A DNA stretch of 64,000 bases from Alopecurus myosuroides (Eukaryota; Streptophyta; Magnoliopsida; Poales; Poaceae), in the NCBI GenBank assembly GCA_028641055.1, contig CM054057.1, positions 400,937,814 through 401,001,813 of the forward strand, written 5' to 3'. Position numbers and translations under genes: made by a program. The notes beneath the pieces were generated by a model. That model was given only the letters and a program-made list of their open reading frames with translations. It searched no databases and was not told where the DNA came from. Of the stretch, positions 23,341 through 34,938 are shown piece by piece; the first letter of the stretch is position 1, and each line of letters opens with the position of its first letter.

Positions 23341-25052
23341 TCCCGCAAGAACGGTCGAGGCCGACCTTGCTCGAGAAACGTGTGATACAGCGGGGGCGCG
23401 GCTGGGCGCGGCGCTGCGGGTAGTCCATGCGCTGCAGACCCGGCCGCGGCCCTCCGAGCCCTGGAACTGTCCACAACAGCCTGTGCTGCTGATGCTGCCT
23501 GAACGCGGGGAGGAGGCGGCATTTGCTGCTGCTCTTCCCTCCGCCGTGCTGAACTTGTTTGGATATTCCCTTGTTGTTGACTGACGTATGGCGTCCCGTG
23601 CATCCCACTTCTATGATCCGGATAATTGGCTTGCTGCGCCACCGTAGTGTGCAACAGATCGATTGCTTGCCGGGTCTTCTCTGCATGGGGTGACTCTCCC
23701 ACGGGGATTTGATTTAATGCGAGTGTCGCCGCATACACATTGTCCATGGGATTATTGTAGTGACCTGCTGGTGTGCGCAACCGTGATGGTGGCGGTGGTG
23801 GTAGATCGTTGCCGGTTGTGACTTTAGTCTGTGGTAGGGGTAACCCGGCCCGCTCATTTGCCGGATGTGCCCCCGCTGTTGCCGGTTGGGGTGCGGTCCC
23901 CTGGTTCACCACTGGTATCGGCTGATCCTGAGGTGTGATAAATAAAGCAGCCGGATTAATAACCCCGCCCGTTGCTGGTAACCTAGTTTGATGCCTTTGA
24001 TGTACTCTAGATGTTTCCTCTCGGAGCCGAGTTTCCAGCGCATCCAGCTCATGTTGCCGCGTGGCCATCCCTTGCCTTTCTGCCTCTACTTGCCTTCTTT
24101 GCTGTTCCAACGCACGACGAGCCACATCCAGATCCCTGACACGTTCCGCTGCGTTTTCTGGAGTGATAACCGTAGCAAGAACCGTGGGGTCTAGGATCAG
24201 ATTATTATCGAATAAGGCCGGGTGACGCGGGTTCGAAGGACCCGCCCCTGGTGTCCGGTTTCCCATGAATCCGAACGTATTTGCGTGCAACTCCTCGTCT
24301 GCTGCACGGCTGGTCACTGATGCCGATTCTCCATCAACCCGGGCCAGAACCGGGTCTCCGTTAGCCGCGCCCTGCTGCTGGGCCAATGCCTGAGCCGCCC
24401 CGACTGCTGCCGCGGTTGCGTTCTCTTGGTTGAGATTGGCCGCGGGAGCCGTGTAGACCGCAACTCGGCGTACGATACTTGGTGTAAATTCATGTTGTTC
24501 TTCTTCGCCGTTATTCTCCTCATACCGGTTCTCCAGCAGATCCAGGATAGACTCGGTATCATCCTCTCTCTCGACCCGGTCGCGCGGGGTCCATGCCGGC
24601 TCCTCCGGCTGTTCCCACTTCGCGATGGGTTCTTCCGCCGGATATGTCGTTCCAATCGATTCATCATCATCTGATCGGATAGAAGTGGCTTCCCCTGACA
24701 CAGAATCAGATCCAAAATTGTCAGGGATCGAACCGGAAGTACATACCATACCAATGAAGACGCTGATCCGGCCGATCGTCACGACGGATCCGAATTCGAG
24801 GTGATCCGATTCTGGCCCCCAGCCGGAATCATCCACCGTCTTTTCTCCTTTATGGTCGATGTAGATCTCGCCGACAACAAGGTTCTCCATGTTCTTCCGA
24901 GCTTCTCCCGTGATGTAAACACCTTTGGACGCAGGCCCCACGTTGGGCGCCAACTGTCGTGGGATAATCACGGCAGATGTTACCGGGGGTAACTGATCTT
25001 GGGGCAAGACGACACAGGCGTTTGGGAGAGGGTTTAGCTCAGAGGAAAACAT
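23271..25052 (-). pseudogene. E1 leader and gag N-terminal region
   Basis: Starts at an ATG (25050-25052) inside the 5' LTR, reads through U5 and the primer-binding site (as RQLAPNVG), then an acidic region, an Arg/Gln-rich helical stretch with coiled-coil character, and a Pro/Ala-rich segment. The proper continuation into gag (DNIRAEPYPEKFKEPG) is in another frame, so there is a frameshift at about 23340-23360, or possibly a programmed shift, which I cannot distinguish. The corresponding part of E0 is mostly deleted. Confidence 0.75.
24934..24952 (-). other. E1 primer-binding site
   Basis: Minus strand reads TGGCGCCCAACGTGGGGCC. It differs at one base from the E0 site, which changes the translated product from RQLAPTVG to RQLAPNVG. 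It lies two bases from the 5' LTR. Confidence 0.8.
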
Positions 25053-25428
25053 GATGCAACTCGATCTGGTAGCTGGCAATCAAGTCGCCGAGTCTCCGAT
25101 CTCAATATATTAACTCGATCTCTTGTATACACTGGATGTTCAATATCAAGCGGCACTATTAGGGCTCTTGGATCTCTCAACTAGACCTAGGGGTCGGTTT
25201 ATAAAGCACCCGTACCCCCCGGCTTGTTCTCCAAGACTCACCCTGATCCTACCCGGACACAGCATACAAACCCTAACCTTCCTTTACCGTAACCCACACT
25301 CCGGGTTACTAGGCCTACAAACTTGGGCCTTCCGGAAGTTTCTTTATCCTTAGCCGAATCCTGCACAGAGTCCTTTGGGGCCGGATTACGCCTTGGAGTT
25401 GGCCTACCGGGTTATTATCCCTCCATCA
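24955..25428 (-). repeat. E1 5' LTR (474 bp)
   Basis: Matches 5093-5567 with two substitutions and one one-base indel. It is followed by the ACCTT duplication at 25429-25433. The gag start codon lies 97 bases inside it, exactly as in E0. Confidence 0.95.
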
Positions 25429-25462
25429 ACCTTGCCTGATTCTTTTTTCTTTTGCTTCTCAG

Positions 25463-27300
25463 AATAGCGTACTGAAGCGGACCGACTTGCATCGTCGGCT
25501 ACTCTGGAACCATGCTGTTGCCAGGAGGCGCATTGCCGCCTTGGAAAAAGAGAAGGTAGCCGCCGAGGAGGCCGACAAGGAAGTGATGAATAGCACCCTG
25601 AGGCTGTCTGAAGTTGAAGGTACGCTTCTAGCTGCGCGGTTCTTGCGTTTGGTGTTTACGCCCGCTTCTGCTCTTTGCGCTAACCAATTTTACTCTGCAG
25701 GGAAGTTGAAGGCCCTGTCCGACGAGCACGAGAACTGCCGTGCCTTCGTCGAGAATGGCCAGGCCACCATCAAGAGATTGGAAGGTACGTTGCCGTCTTC
25801 TCGGCTTGTCTCTGTATTCTTTTCTTCGCTACTCTGTTGATCGTGCTTTGCTTTTCTCAGAAGATCATAAAAAATTTGTCGAGAAACATCAAGACTGCCT
25901 CAAGCCTGCTGAGGTGAAGCAGCAACTGTCCAGCCAGGCTGTCGAGCTGATAAAAGAGCACACTACCGAGGTGGAAACTCTCCAGGCCCAGCTGCAAACT
26001 GCGCTCAAAGACGCCCTCAACTTAGCAGCCGAGAAGGATGAGCTGCTTGCCGAGAAGCAGAGGAACGAAGCGGCAGCCAAAGCCAGGGAAAGAACCCTCG
26101 AACAGGAGTGTGAGGTGCTGAAGAAGAGCAATGCTGGCCTCTTCACTCAGCTAGAGGAGCTCCGTTTGATGGAGGAGAAGCATCTAGCCAATGAGGAAAC
26201 TTGGAAGAATCTGCTGCAAGGGCTGCGCTATGACTTGAACAGTAAGTGCTCCCTTTTCTCCGCTTCCCTGCTACTCGGCTGCACCTTTCTTCTCTGTTTC
26301 TCGTTTCTGATCTTCTCTCATAGCTTTTGCAGAAGTTTTCCCTGATATCGTGTCCTCTTGCGCGCCTGCCCTGGCCAAGGCCCGAACAGCGCGCGCTGAG
26401 AAGGGCGAGCCCATGGACACCCAAGCAGAAATTGAAGAGAGCATCCTGGTCATGCAAGGGCAATTCCAGCGCCTAGCCGGCGTGGGCACCGATCTGGTGC
26501 GCGTTGGCTTCCAGCTCCACGAACTCTTCTGGCCCCAGGACGCCGCGCCAACGACCATCCGCGGGCTTGCCCTGAAGCTGCGCGGCGTGAAGGCCGAACT
26601 GAAGAAGTGGCGCGCCTCGGGAGCTCGGGCGGGTGCGGACATGATGCTGCTCTTCATCACCACCTGGTACGAAAACCTCAATATGCAGATTATCCGCGAG
26701 ATGCGCCGAGACTCCAGGTGGGAGACGAACCCCGACTGCGTTGCTATCCGCAAGCTGGTTGCGCACGAGGTTGCCCAATATGCTGACACGGCGACCTTCA
26801 TCGACGGCCTCACTGAGCCCGACACCGAGATGGAGGAGGACGAAGATGAGGAGACGGACTCAGAGGATTTGGACTTGAGCTACTTCGACTCTCCTGGTGG
26901 CAAGGCCGGGAAGGGGAAAGCTGCGGTCATTGCGGGTAGCGACGAGGAGGAGGAGGGCGAGAAGATGTCCATCGACACCGCCGCACTCCAGTTCGGCACC
27001 TCGTCAGGAGCTGCCCTCGACGACACCGTCAACCTTCGCGCCCAAACCACCGGCTCCACTTCCGCGACAACGCCTGTCTCAGTGGCCACGGCCACTTCCG
27101 ACCAGGTAGCCACCGAGCCCAACGCCGAGGACGAAGCAGCAAAGCTTGTTGATGCCAGCGCAGAGGCGGACGCGACCAATGCCAGCGCCGAGGACGAAGC
27201 CGCGAAGACTGTCGACGCCAGCCCGGAGGCGGACACAACCAATGCCACTGCTGAAGACGAAACAACCAAGGCCAGCACCGAGAAGACCACGTCGACCTGA
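25463..27300 (+). CDS. E2 antisense gene: last four exons, coiled-coil protein
   Basis: Plus-strand spliced gene, opposite to E2 gag-pol. Exons 25463-25619, 25701-25784, 25861-26241 and 26333-27300 are separated by GT-AG introns of 76-91 bases. The visible part is 1,590 nt, exactly 529 codons plus stop, without a frame break. The product begins with coiled-coil helices rich in Glu, Lys, Ala and Leu, then a helical domain (around FQLHELFWPQ) at a position like the C-terminal domain of the E1 gene. It ends in acidic and degenerate Ala/Glu/Asp repeats (EDEAAK...VDAS...EAD, about three copies). Upstream exons are cut off: a short exon end remains at 4922-4940 and the rest was displaced by E0. Function unknown. 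Confidence 0.72.
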
Positions 27301-27966
27301 GTTTGTCCTGCAGCTTCATTTCTCAAACACTTATCAGATCCCTGGGATGCCGGGTGCAGATGTATCAGACTATTTATGCCGTTGCTACTCATTTTTATTC
27401 CCACATGTTATCTTCAACTTAATCAATTTGTTCAGCCTGGGCTCGATGCCGGGTTGCGTTATCATGCGAGTCCCCGAGTTGCATTTCTTATTCACTCTTT
27501 CTTTTCGTCTCAGCTCTACCTGCAACTTGTTGCTTTTTTGGTATTCGAGTCACAAGAGTTAAAGAGCAGAGCTTCAAATACTTAGCCGCTTAGAAACAAT
27601 CATAGTAACGCAGCCCACCACTTAGCCGAAAAGACAAGACAAAGAACAGAAGTAAAAGCACCCTACTCGGTTCCTGCACTCTTCCTTTTCTTAGTAATTT
27701 TTCTTGTGCTCATGGACCTTTTGCTTGTTCTCTTGCTTGCCATGAAGCCGGGTTTCGGACAGCAGCAAAGTCGAAGAGTTGGAATGTAGGTTTAAACACA
27801 GTACTCAATGTACCTTTGAATTTTGAAGTAGAGCAACCGAATAGGCAAAAGGTAAAGCCGAGTAGAAACACTTAGAGCAATTTTGGACGAGGGCAGTCCC
27901 CGAGTTCAATTTCAGATTGCAGAATAGAATTTCAACTCGGATAAGAGGGTACATACACATCTTTGC
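27301..27966. other. E2 convergent spacer
   Basis: Between the antisense gene stop and the integrase stop. Contains two copies of the GTCCCCGAG motif (near 27470 and 27896). Small open frames here look accidental; nothing else recognised. Confidence 0.5.
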
Positions 27967-30591
27967 TCACGAATGAAAACGACGGAGTAGAGCTACATTC
28001 CAAGGGCGCTTGGTTTCCTGTCCAGCTTTATATGCCCTGTTCGCCTGTGGTGGGCGCGCATCTATAAGATAGTATGCATCATTGTGCAGCGCTTTGCTCA
28101 CAATGAAAGGCCCTTCCCATGGAGGAGACAACTTGTGCATCCCGGCTGTGCGCTGCACAAGCCTAAGGACCATGTCTCCTTCTCGGAAAACCCTTGGGTT
28201 CACCTTTCGGCTATGATAACGCCGCAGGTTTTGCTGGTAGATAGCCGAACGTGACAGAGTCAGCTCTCTTGCTTCTTCAAGCAGGTCAACGTCATCTTCT
28301 CGAGCTTCTCTCGCCTCCACCTCAGTGTAGAGGGTTACTCGGGGGGAGTCATGCTCTAGGTCTATTGGCAACACGGCCTCAGCCCCGTATACCAAGAAGA
28401 ATGGCGTGTAGCCGGTTGACCGGTTAGGGGTAGTCCTTAGACTCCACAACACCGCTGGCAACTCGTCTAGCCAACACCCAGGTGTTTTCAGCAGTGGCTC
28501 AATCAGCCTTGGCTTTATGCCTGACAGTACCATGCCGTTTGCTCTTTCCACTTGCCCATTGGAGGCTGGATGCGCAACAAACGCAATATCTAGCCGGATG
28601 TGCTTATCTCTGCAGAACCGCACCATTGCTCCCTCTGCGAAGTTTGTGCCGTTGTCGGTGATGATGCTGTGCGGGTAGCCGTATCTCAGGATCACATCCT
28701 TCACGAATTTCACAGCTGTGGCCCCATCGCACTTCCGAATAGGCTTCACTTCGATCCACTTGGTGAACTTGTCCACCATGACCAGGATGTGTGTCATGTT
28801 TCCTCTAGCCGGCTGGAAGGGTCCGACCATGTCCAAACACCAAACAGCAAATGGCCAAGTGATAGGAATTGTCTTCAGCTCGGAAGCGGGCATGTGAATC
28901 TTACTCGCGAACATTTGGCAGCCATTGCACTTCCTCACGATGTCTTCATCTTGCTGCAGAGCTGTGAGCCAGTAGAAGCCATGCCGAAAAGCTTTCCTGA
29001 CCAATGCCCGAGAAGAGGCGTGGTGCCCGCATTCTCCTTGGTGTATCTCTACCAGAATCTCTTCTCCTTCTTCTGGTCCCACGCAGCGTTGCAGCACGCC
29101 GGTGGCACTCCTCTTGTGCAGCACATCTCGGAATATATTATAGCCATTGGATCTTCTTTGAATCTGTCTTGCGGCCACCTCATCTTCTGGCAGAGTACCG
29201 TCCCTTAGAAAGGATAATATGGGCATGGCCCAACTCGGTGTCTCCCGTGTAGGAAACACTGGTTCGTCCACTTCCATTGGCACAGGCACCTCTGGTTGCT
29301 CTTTAGGGTTGGGAGCACTTCTCTGGAGCCCAGATCGATTGGCAAGGACTTCCTCAATGAATGCGACAGTCCCCGGGTTAAGGACAACAGTCCCCGAGTA
29401 TGGAGTGGCAGTCCCCGAGTAGGGAGCGGCAGTCCCCGAGTAGGGAGTGGCAGTCCCCGAGTAGAGGACGGCAGTCCCCGAGTCGGGAGCGGCAGTCCCT
29501 GGGTTTCCTGTAGCATTCTCCCAGTCAATCTCCATGGGATCAGATTCCTCACTTGGCAGAGAAGGAACAAATATGGACTCCGAGTTGGGAGAGGGCTTGA
29601 TGGATGGCTTCCTCAAGTGCTCCAAGGCAACTCCCGCCGGGATGGATTGCCGAGATGATCCCAACTTGGACAACTCATCTGCGGCTTCGTTCTCTGCTCG
29701 GTGAATGTGCTGGAACTCACAGCCCTCGAAGAATCCAGTCATAGATTGTACCAGGAAGCGATATGACGCCATGTTGGCATCTAGAGCGTCCCAAGTGCCA
29801 GAGACTTGCTGCACCACCAGACCTGAATCGCCATAGCATATAATGCGCTGCACGCCAACCTCCTTGGCTACTCGCAAACCATGCACCACTGCCTCATACT
29901 CTGCTACGTTGTTGGATGCTTTGAAGTGAATCTGCAGCACATACTTGAGTTGATCTCGCTTGGGTGACGTAAGCACTACGCCAGCACCAAGGCCTTCCTT
30001 CACCTTCGAGCCATCAAAGTGCATCTTCCAGTAATTAGAAACTAGAGCAGGAGGTTCATACTGCACCTCGGCCCAATCCACCAGAAGTTCCGCCAGAATC
30101 TGAGACTTGATAGCTTCTCTTCTCGCATACGCGGGTGCATACGCTGCCAGCTCGATTGCCCACTTGGCTACTCTGCCACTCGCCTCCTTGTTGCCCATGA
30201 TATCCGAGATGGGAGCAGAGCTCACAACTGTGATAGGATGCTCTTGGAAGTAATGCTTTAGCTTCTTGGCGCCCAGGTACACGCCGTAGGTCATCTTCTG
30301 ATAGTGCGGGTAGTTTTGCTTGGAGCTGGACAGCACTTCGCTGAGATAGTACACTGGGCGCTGCACACTCTTGCCTTCTTCTTCTCGTTCCACCACAATC
30401 ACCACACTGACTACCCGGTTAGTGGCAGCAATGTACAACATCATTGGCTCCTTGGGTAGCGGACTAGCCAAGATGGGAGCGCTAGCCAGCATTGCTTTCA
30501 GCTCATTGAATGCCACATCCGCTTGCGGAGTCCAGACAAACTTATCACTCTTCTTCATTAGCTGATATAGAGGCAGGGCCTTTTCGCCCAT
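27967..30591 (-). pseudogene. E2 RNase H and integrase part of the polyprotein
   Basis: Third-to-last part of a single broken polyprotein. Domains in order: degenerate RT-linked RNase H, second RNase H (FDGSK, AEYEA, YGDSG, NEAADEL), a linker with seven 21-bp repeats, the integrase HHCC finger (HH, then CNGC) and a core with D (LDMVGPF), D (ITDNGTNF) and E (NGQVERAN). The C-terminal part matches E0 (SPPWEGPF). It is in the same frame as the RT frame at 30595-31476; only a TGA at 30592-30594 separates them. Catalytic residues look present, so decay here is limited to stops. Confidence 0.9.
29367..29513 (-). repeat. 21-bp tandem repeat inside E2 polyprotein
   Basis: Seven copies of a 21-bp unit starting CAGTCCCCGAGT on the plus strand (29367, 29388, 29409, 29430, 29451, 29472, 29493). 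It encodes a seven-residue unit (PYSGTAT-like) between the second RNase H and integrase. The frame is kept throughout. E0 has no such expansion. Confidence 0.93.
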
Positions 30592-31476
30592 TCAGCCCAG
30601 AAAACGGCTCAGAGATGCCAAGCAACCAGTGAATTTCTGCACGTCTTTCAGGGATCTCGGCAGAGACATGCTCTCAATAGCTTTTATCTTTGAAGGTTTG
30701 GCTTCAATGCCCCGACTAGACACCAGGAAGCCGAGTAGCTTGCCAGCCGGGACACCAAAGGTGCATTTACTCGGATTCAGCTTCATTTTGTACTTGCGTA
30801 GGTTAGCAAAGGTTTCCTCCAGGTCGGCAAGCAGAGTATGTGTTTTATTCGTTTTGATGACAATGTCATCTACGTACACCTGCACATTCTTGCCGAGCTG
30901 GTCGTGCAAGCATTTCTGCATGCATCTCTGATAGGTTGCACCCGCATTCCTCAAGCCAAAACACATGACACGATAGCAATAAGCCCCGTACGGGGTAATG
31001 AAAGCAGTCTTTATTTGATCAGCAGGATTGAGTGCAATCTGGTGGAAACCAGAGTAGGCATCTATGAAAGACAGCAGTTCACAACCAGCAGTGGAATCGA
31101 TCACCTGATCGATGCGAGGTAGCGGGAAGGGATCCTTGGGGCATGCCTTGTTCAAGTCGGTGTAGTCGACACACATGCGCCATGCAGTGGCAGCCTTGGG
31201 ATCCTCCTTCTTCTTCTCGACCATGACCGGGTTGGCTAGCCAATCCGGATGCAGCACCTCCATGATGAAATTGCTTATCAGTAGCCTGGTGATCTGGTTG
31301 CCAATGGCTTTCCTTCTCTCATCTCCGAAGCGGCGCATAGCCTGCTTCACTGGCTTGGCGTCAGGACGCACATGTAATGAGTGCTCAACCAACTCCCTCG
31401 GGACTCCTCGTAGATCTTCATTGGACCAGGCAAACACGTCCCGATTCTCATGGAGGAAGTGGATGAGCTCGCTTTC
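30592..31476 (-). pseudogene. E2 reverse transcriptase part of the polyprotein
   Basis: Covers the RT palm and fingers with WRMCVDYTDLNK, SFIDAYSGFHQI, FGLRNAGATYQR and the catalytic YVDD, then the connection region. It is bounded by two in-frame stops: TAG at 31477-31479 upstream and TGA at 30592-30594 downstream. Comparison with E0 shows no missing sequence at either stop, so both look like point mutations. Confidence 0.9.
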
Positions 31477-34014
31477 CTATTTCTCCGCCAACCCGGAGCC
31501 AATGATGGCTATGCGGTCGGGGAACTCGGGGTCGACCTGGACCTTCTTGGTTTCCTGAGATGCCTGGAACGCGGTCCCGTGTTGGGTACTCGGCACGCCT
31601 TGCGCGCCAGCTTGCGCGGATTGCGCCATGGCCACCACCTCATACATCTTCTTCTTCTCGGCAGCAATCACCATCGACTCCGCCAACTGGGAACCGGCAG
31701 AGGCACACTCCATGGACTTCTTGTAATCACCAGAGATAGTAATTATGCCATTGGGACCAGGGATCTTCATCTTCAGATATGCAACATGAGTAGAGGCCAT
31801 GAACTTGCTCAGAGCGGGCCTGCCGAGTAGAGCATGGTAAGGGCTCTGATGGTCAACCACTTCGAACTGCAGGCGCTCTGTGCGGCAGTTCTCCCTGGTG
31901 CCGAATAGCACATCTATCCACCCTCGGCCAATCGGGTTGCACGAGATCCCGGGCACAATACCATGAAAGGTGGTCTTGCTGGGCAACATCATGTTCTCTG
32001 CCAGGCCAAGCTTCTCGAGTGTGTCTTTGTACATGATGTTGATGCTGCTGCCGTTGTCGATTAGCACCTTGCTGAATCTCACATTCTTCTCGGGACCCAG
32101 GAAAGTAGGATCCAGCACCAAGGCGTAGCTACCCGGGTTGGGCATCACCTTGGGATGATCTACTCGGGACCACCTGATCTCCTGGTCACACCAATACATG
32201 TAGTGAGGGACAGCAGGAATCACTGCGTTGACCTCCATGGCACGCCTGTGCTGTGGTTGCTTGTCGACTGGCTCAGAGGTGAAGATCATGTAGCTCTCAT
32301 GGTGCTCTTGGTACTGGTTGGAGCCTCCGCCCCCATTGTTGCCGTTGTTGTTGTTGCCCTGGTAGTTGTTGTTGCCTCTGTTGTTGTTGCGGTTGTAGTT
32401 GTTGTTGTTGTTGCGGTAGCTCTCATTGTTGAAGTGACGGTTGGCTCCTAAAGCCACCTGGTTCACATTTTCTCTTCTCGGGAACACTCGCGGCTGAGCT
32501 GCGGGTGCGCGAGTAGGCTGCACATTGGCATTGGCCGCTGGCAGAGGAGGGGGAGGAGGCAAGCCATCATTCTTGCTCACATCCCACCACTCGCACTGCC
32601 GAGTAGTGTGGTTAGCAGGCCTTGAGGGGTGGTGAGTGTGAAAACTGCATGGGCCATCCTTCATGTCGTCAAAGACGAACTTCCTCGGCTGCTCGGAGTT
32701 GCCGCTACCCGACTGAGGAGTACGGAATGGTTTCTTGTTGCCCTGGCCCTGGTTCTGGTTCTGCCCGTAGGCTCCAGCAGGTTTTTTCCTTTGGCTACCC
32801 CCAGCTCCAACAACCACTGCATTCACCTCTTCAGGGTCATACCGAGTATCTATTCGGTCTCCCCTGCGCTTGTTGCGGAACTCGTTGCGCTTGCTGTTGC
32901 TGAAGTTTCTTCTCGGCTCAGAGGAGTCCATCAGGGGCTGAGTAGGATCACCGAGTGCGTACTGATCCGCAATCTTGATGGTCTCCGCCAGAGTGTTTGG
33001 CATCTCCCTCTGCAACCTCTGCCACAGCATACTGCCATGCCTGCAACCCTGCGCAAACCAAGTGATGGCCTGGGCTTCATTCACACCTTCACAAGTGTTC
33101 CTCAATGTGCTCCACCGAGTAAGGTACTCGCGGTCTGTCTCGTCTTCTCGCTGCCTGCAAGCGGACAGCTGCTGTGGCCTATTCGGCCTCTTGTAGGTGC
33201 TGGTGAAGTTGCTGACGAAGGCGTCCGAGAAATCCAGCCAGCAATTTATGCTGTGCTTGGGCAAGTTGTTGAGCCAAGTGCGAGCTGGACCCTCTAGCAT
33301 CTGCGGGACGTACCGCACTGCCCATCTCCTGTTGCCGCCCGCAATGTGGACTGTGGTGATGTAGTCATTGAGCCAATCTTCGGGCTTTGTGCTGCCATTG
33401 TAGCTCTTGGTGCCCCTTGCGAGCTGCAAGTTCTTCACGGACGGCTCGTTCATGATGCGCGGGCCAAAGCACTCGGGGCCAGGAGGACCCGTGTTCTCCA
33501 GCCGAGCTGACAAGTTGATCCGGTCCAGCTGATGCCTCGCATCTCCAGGCGCCAACACGCGCTCGCCAACACGGTCCAGAATATCATAGCCAGCCATCTC
33601 CATGGCCGAGTAGCCGTCATCATATCTGTCCACCTGCACAGCTGCAGGCTGCTCCACCGGGTTGGCGACTGGCGCCACTGCGCGCGGCTGCTGCCTCTGC
33701 CGAGTAGGCTGAGCAGCGGGACGCTGAGAAGGACCTGGGCGTGCTCCACCTCGGGCCTGGCTTTGAGCTTGATGGGCTTGAGAGCCTGCTCTTGCAGCGT
33801 TGTGTTCCTGCCCGGGCTGCTGCGGCACAGCAAGCTGTCTCGCGGCAGCAGCCGGGTCATACACCTGCATTTGCCTATCTCTGGCGGAACGTCCGCTGCG
33901 GCTCTTCTCGCGGATGGGGTGCGGAGATGAGGCCTGATCGTTAGATCTAGCCGGGTGCGAGTGCACCACCTGCGAGGCTCCAGCACCCGGGTTGGCTTTC
34001 CGAAACTCCTCATT
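31477..34014 (-). pseudogene. E2 gag and protease part of the polyprotein
   Basis: Contains an Ala/Gln/Arg-rich N-terminal region, a capsid-type core (ARTWLNNLPKHSINCW) and a CHHC-type finger (C-x2-H-x9-H-x4-C). Next come a long Asn-rich low-complexity tract (encoded around 32330-32425) and an aspartic protease with DNGSS. It lies in the same frame as the flanking parts. The upstream stop is TAG at 34015-34017 and the downstream stop TAG at 31477-31479. Confidence 0.88.
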
Positions 34015-34938
34015 CTACCTAGCAACCTCTAACACCAACTCATTGAGCTTTTCCTGCTGCCTAACGCGCGCGTCGCCGTCGAGACGAGGCAACTCGGCGG
34101 CCACGGCCTCTGCAGCTCTAAGTGTCTTGGCGGGCGTGCTGTATCTAGGCCTAGTGGAAGTGTTTGCGGTGGCGGACTGAGCGGGAACCTCTACAACTGT
34201 CGCCATCTCGGCACCAAGGTTGCGCCGCGTGGCGCCTACTCTGCTAGCTCTCCTAGTGACTGGCGTGAAGCCGTGAGCCTTGTTGTACTCAAGCTGATCT
34301 AAGCTAAGCTCTAGCCTGATCTTGTCCAACTCCGCCTGCTCGGCGAGCAGCTCCTGGCGTTGCCGCTCGAGCTGCTCCTTCATGCTCAGGAGCTCGAGGT
34401 CGGTGGGAAGCGGCATGTCGTTCCGCCCAGCCGACGCGGGAATGGTCGGAGTGGTGGAGGGAGGGAGGTTGCCGTCCTTCTCGTAAGGCCTGTGAGTCCT
34501 GCCACGAGCGCTCGAGCCAGCATGATCCTCGACGACGGCCGCGGCGCCAGCAGCAGCTGCGCCGGCGTTTGCCGCCAAGCCGGTCACCATCACCTCCGCG
34601 CGGTCCGCAGAATGGCGCGCAGGCCTTCCGCGAGCAGTGATCACCGCAGGAGGATCCTCCGCGTCATGCACCAGCTCGGGGTAGACGCGGTCGATGACGG
34701 TGGCGACGTAGACGAGGTGCGCGCCGAAGGAGATCACCGTGCCGCCCTCCGGCATGGCCTTGCCGCCGAAGTCGCCTGCGTTTTCGGTGACGAAGTCGAA
34801 GGAGCCGAATCTGTGGACAAGGCCACAGACCACGCGCTCCGCTGAAGAAGATCCCGTCCGAACAGAAACTCCAGCCAGCGCCGCTGGTTGCCCCACGGTG
34901 GGCGCCAACTGTCGTGGTGGTGTCACGGCAGATGCCAT
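34015..34938 (-). pseudogene. E2 leader part of the polyprotein
   Basis: Starts at an ATG (34936-34938) 28 bases inside the 5' LTR and reads through the primer-binding site as PPRQLAPTVG. It continues through an Ala/Gly-rich region and a Glu/Leu/Gln-rich coiled-coil segment to a TAG at 34015-34017, after which the same frame stays open into gag. Confidence 0.72.
34889..34907 (-). other. E2 primer-binding site
   Basis: Minus strand reads TGGCGCCCACCGTGGGGCA, two bases from the 5' LTR end. It matches the E0 site except for the last base. Confidence 0.8.

Larger units (their letters stand above)
5093..25428 (-). mobile_element. E1: complete Tat-type LTR retrotransposon, pol-deleted, with antisense gene
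   Basis: Complete insertion of 20,336 bp; without nested LARD1 and its extra CCCAA copy it is 10.0 kb. In element order: 5' LTR (24955-25428), primer-binding site (24934-24952), leader/gag (25052-23271), gag/protease (about 23340-21352), spacer (20294-21351), antisense multi-exon gene on the plus strand, polypurine tract next to 5568, 3' LTR (5093-5567). RT, RNase H and integrase are absent, so it would depend on proteins from a relative. The two LTRs differ by two substitutions and one single-base indel in 475 bp, indicating a recent insertion. Confidence 0.93.

Noticed and set aside
29367..29513. CRISPR-like array
   Set aside because: The 21-bp units are contiguous without unique spacers and lie inside an open reading frame of a eukaryotic retrotransposon.
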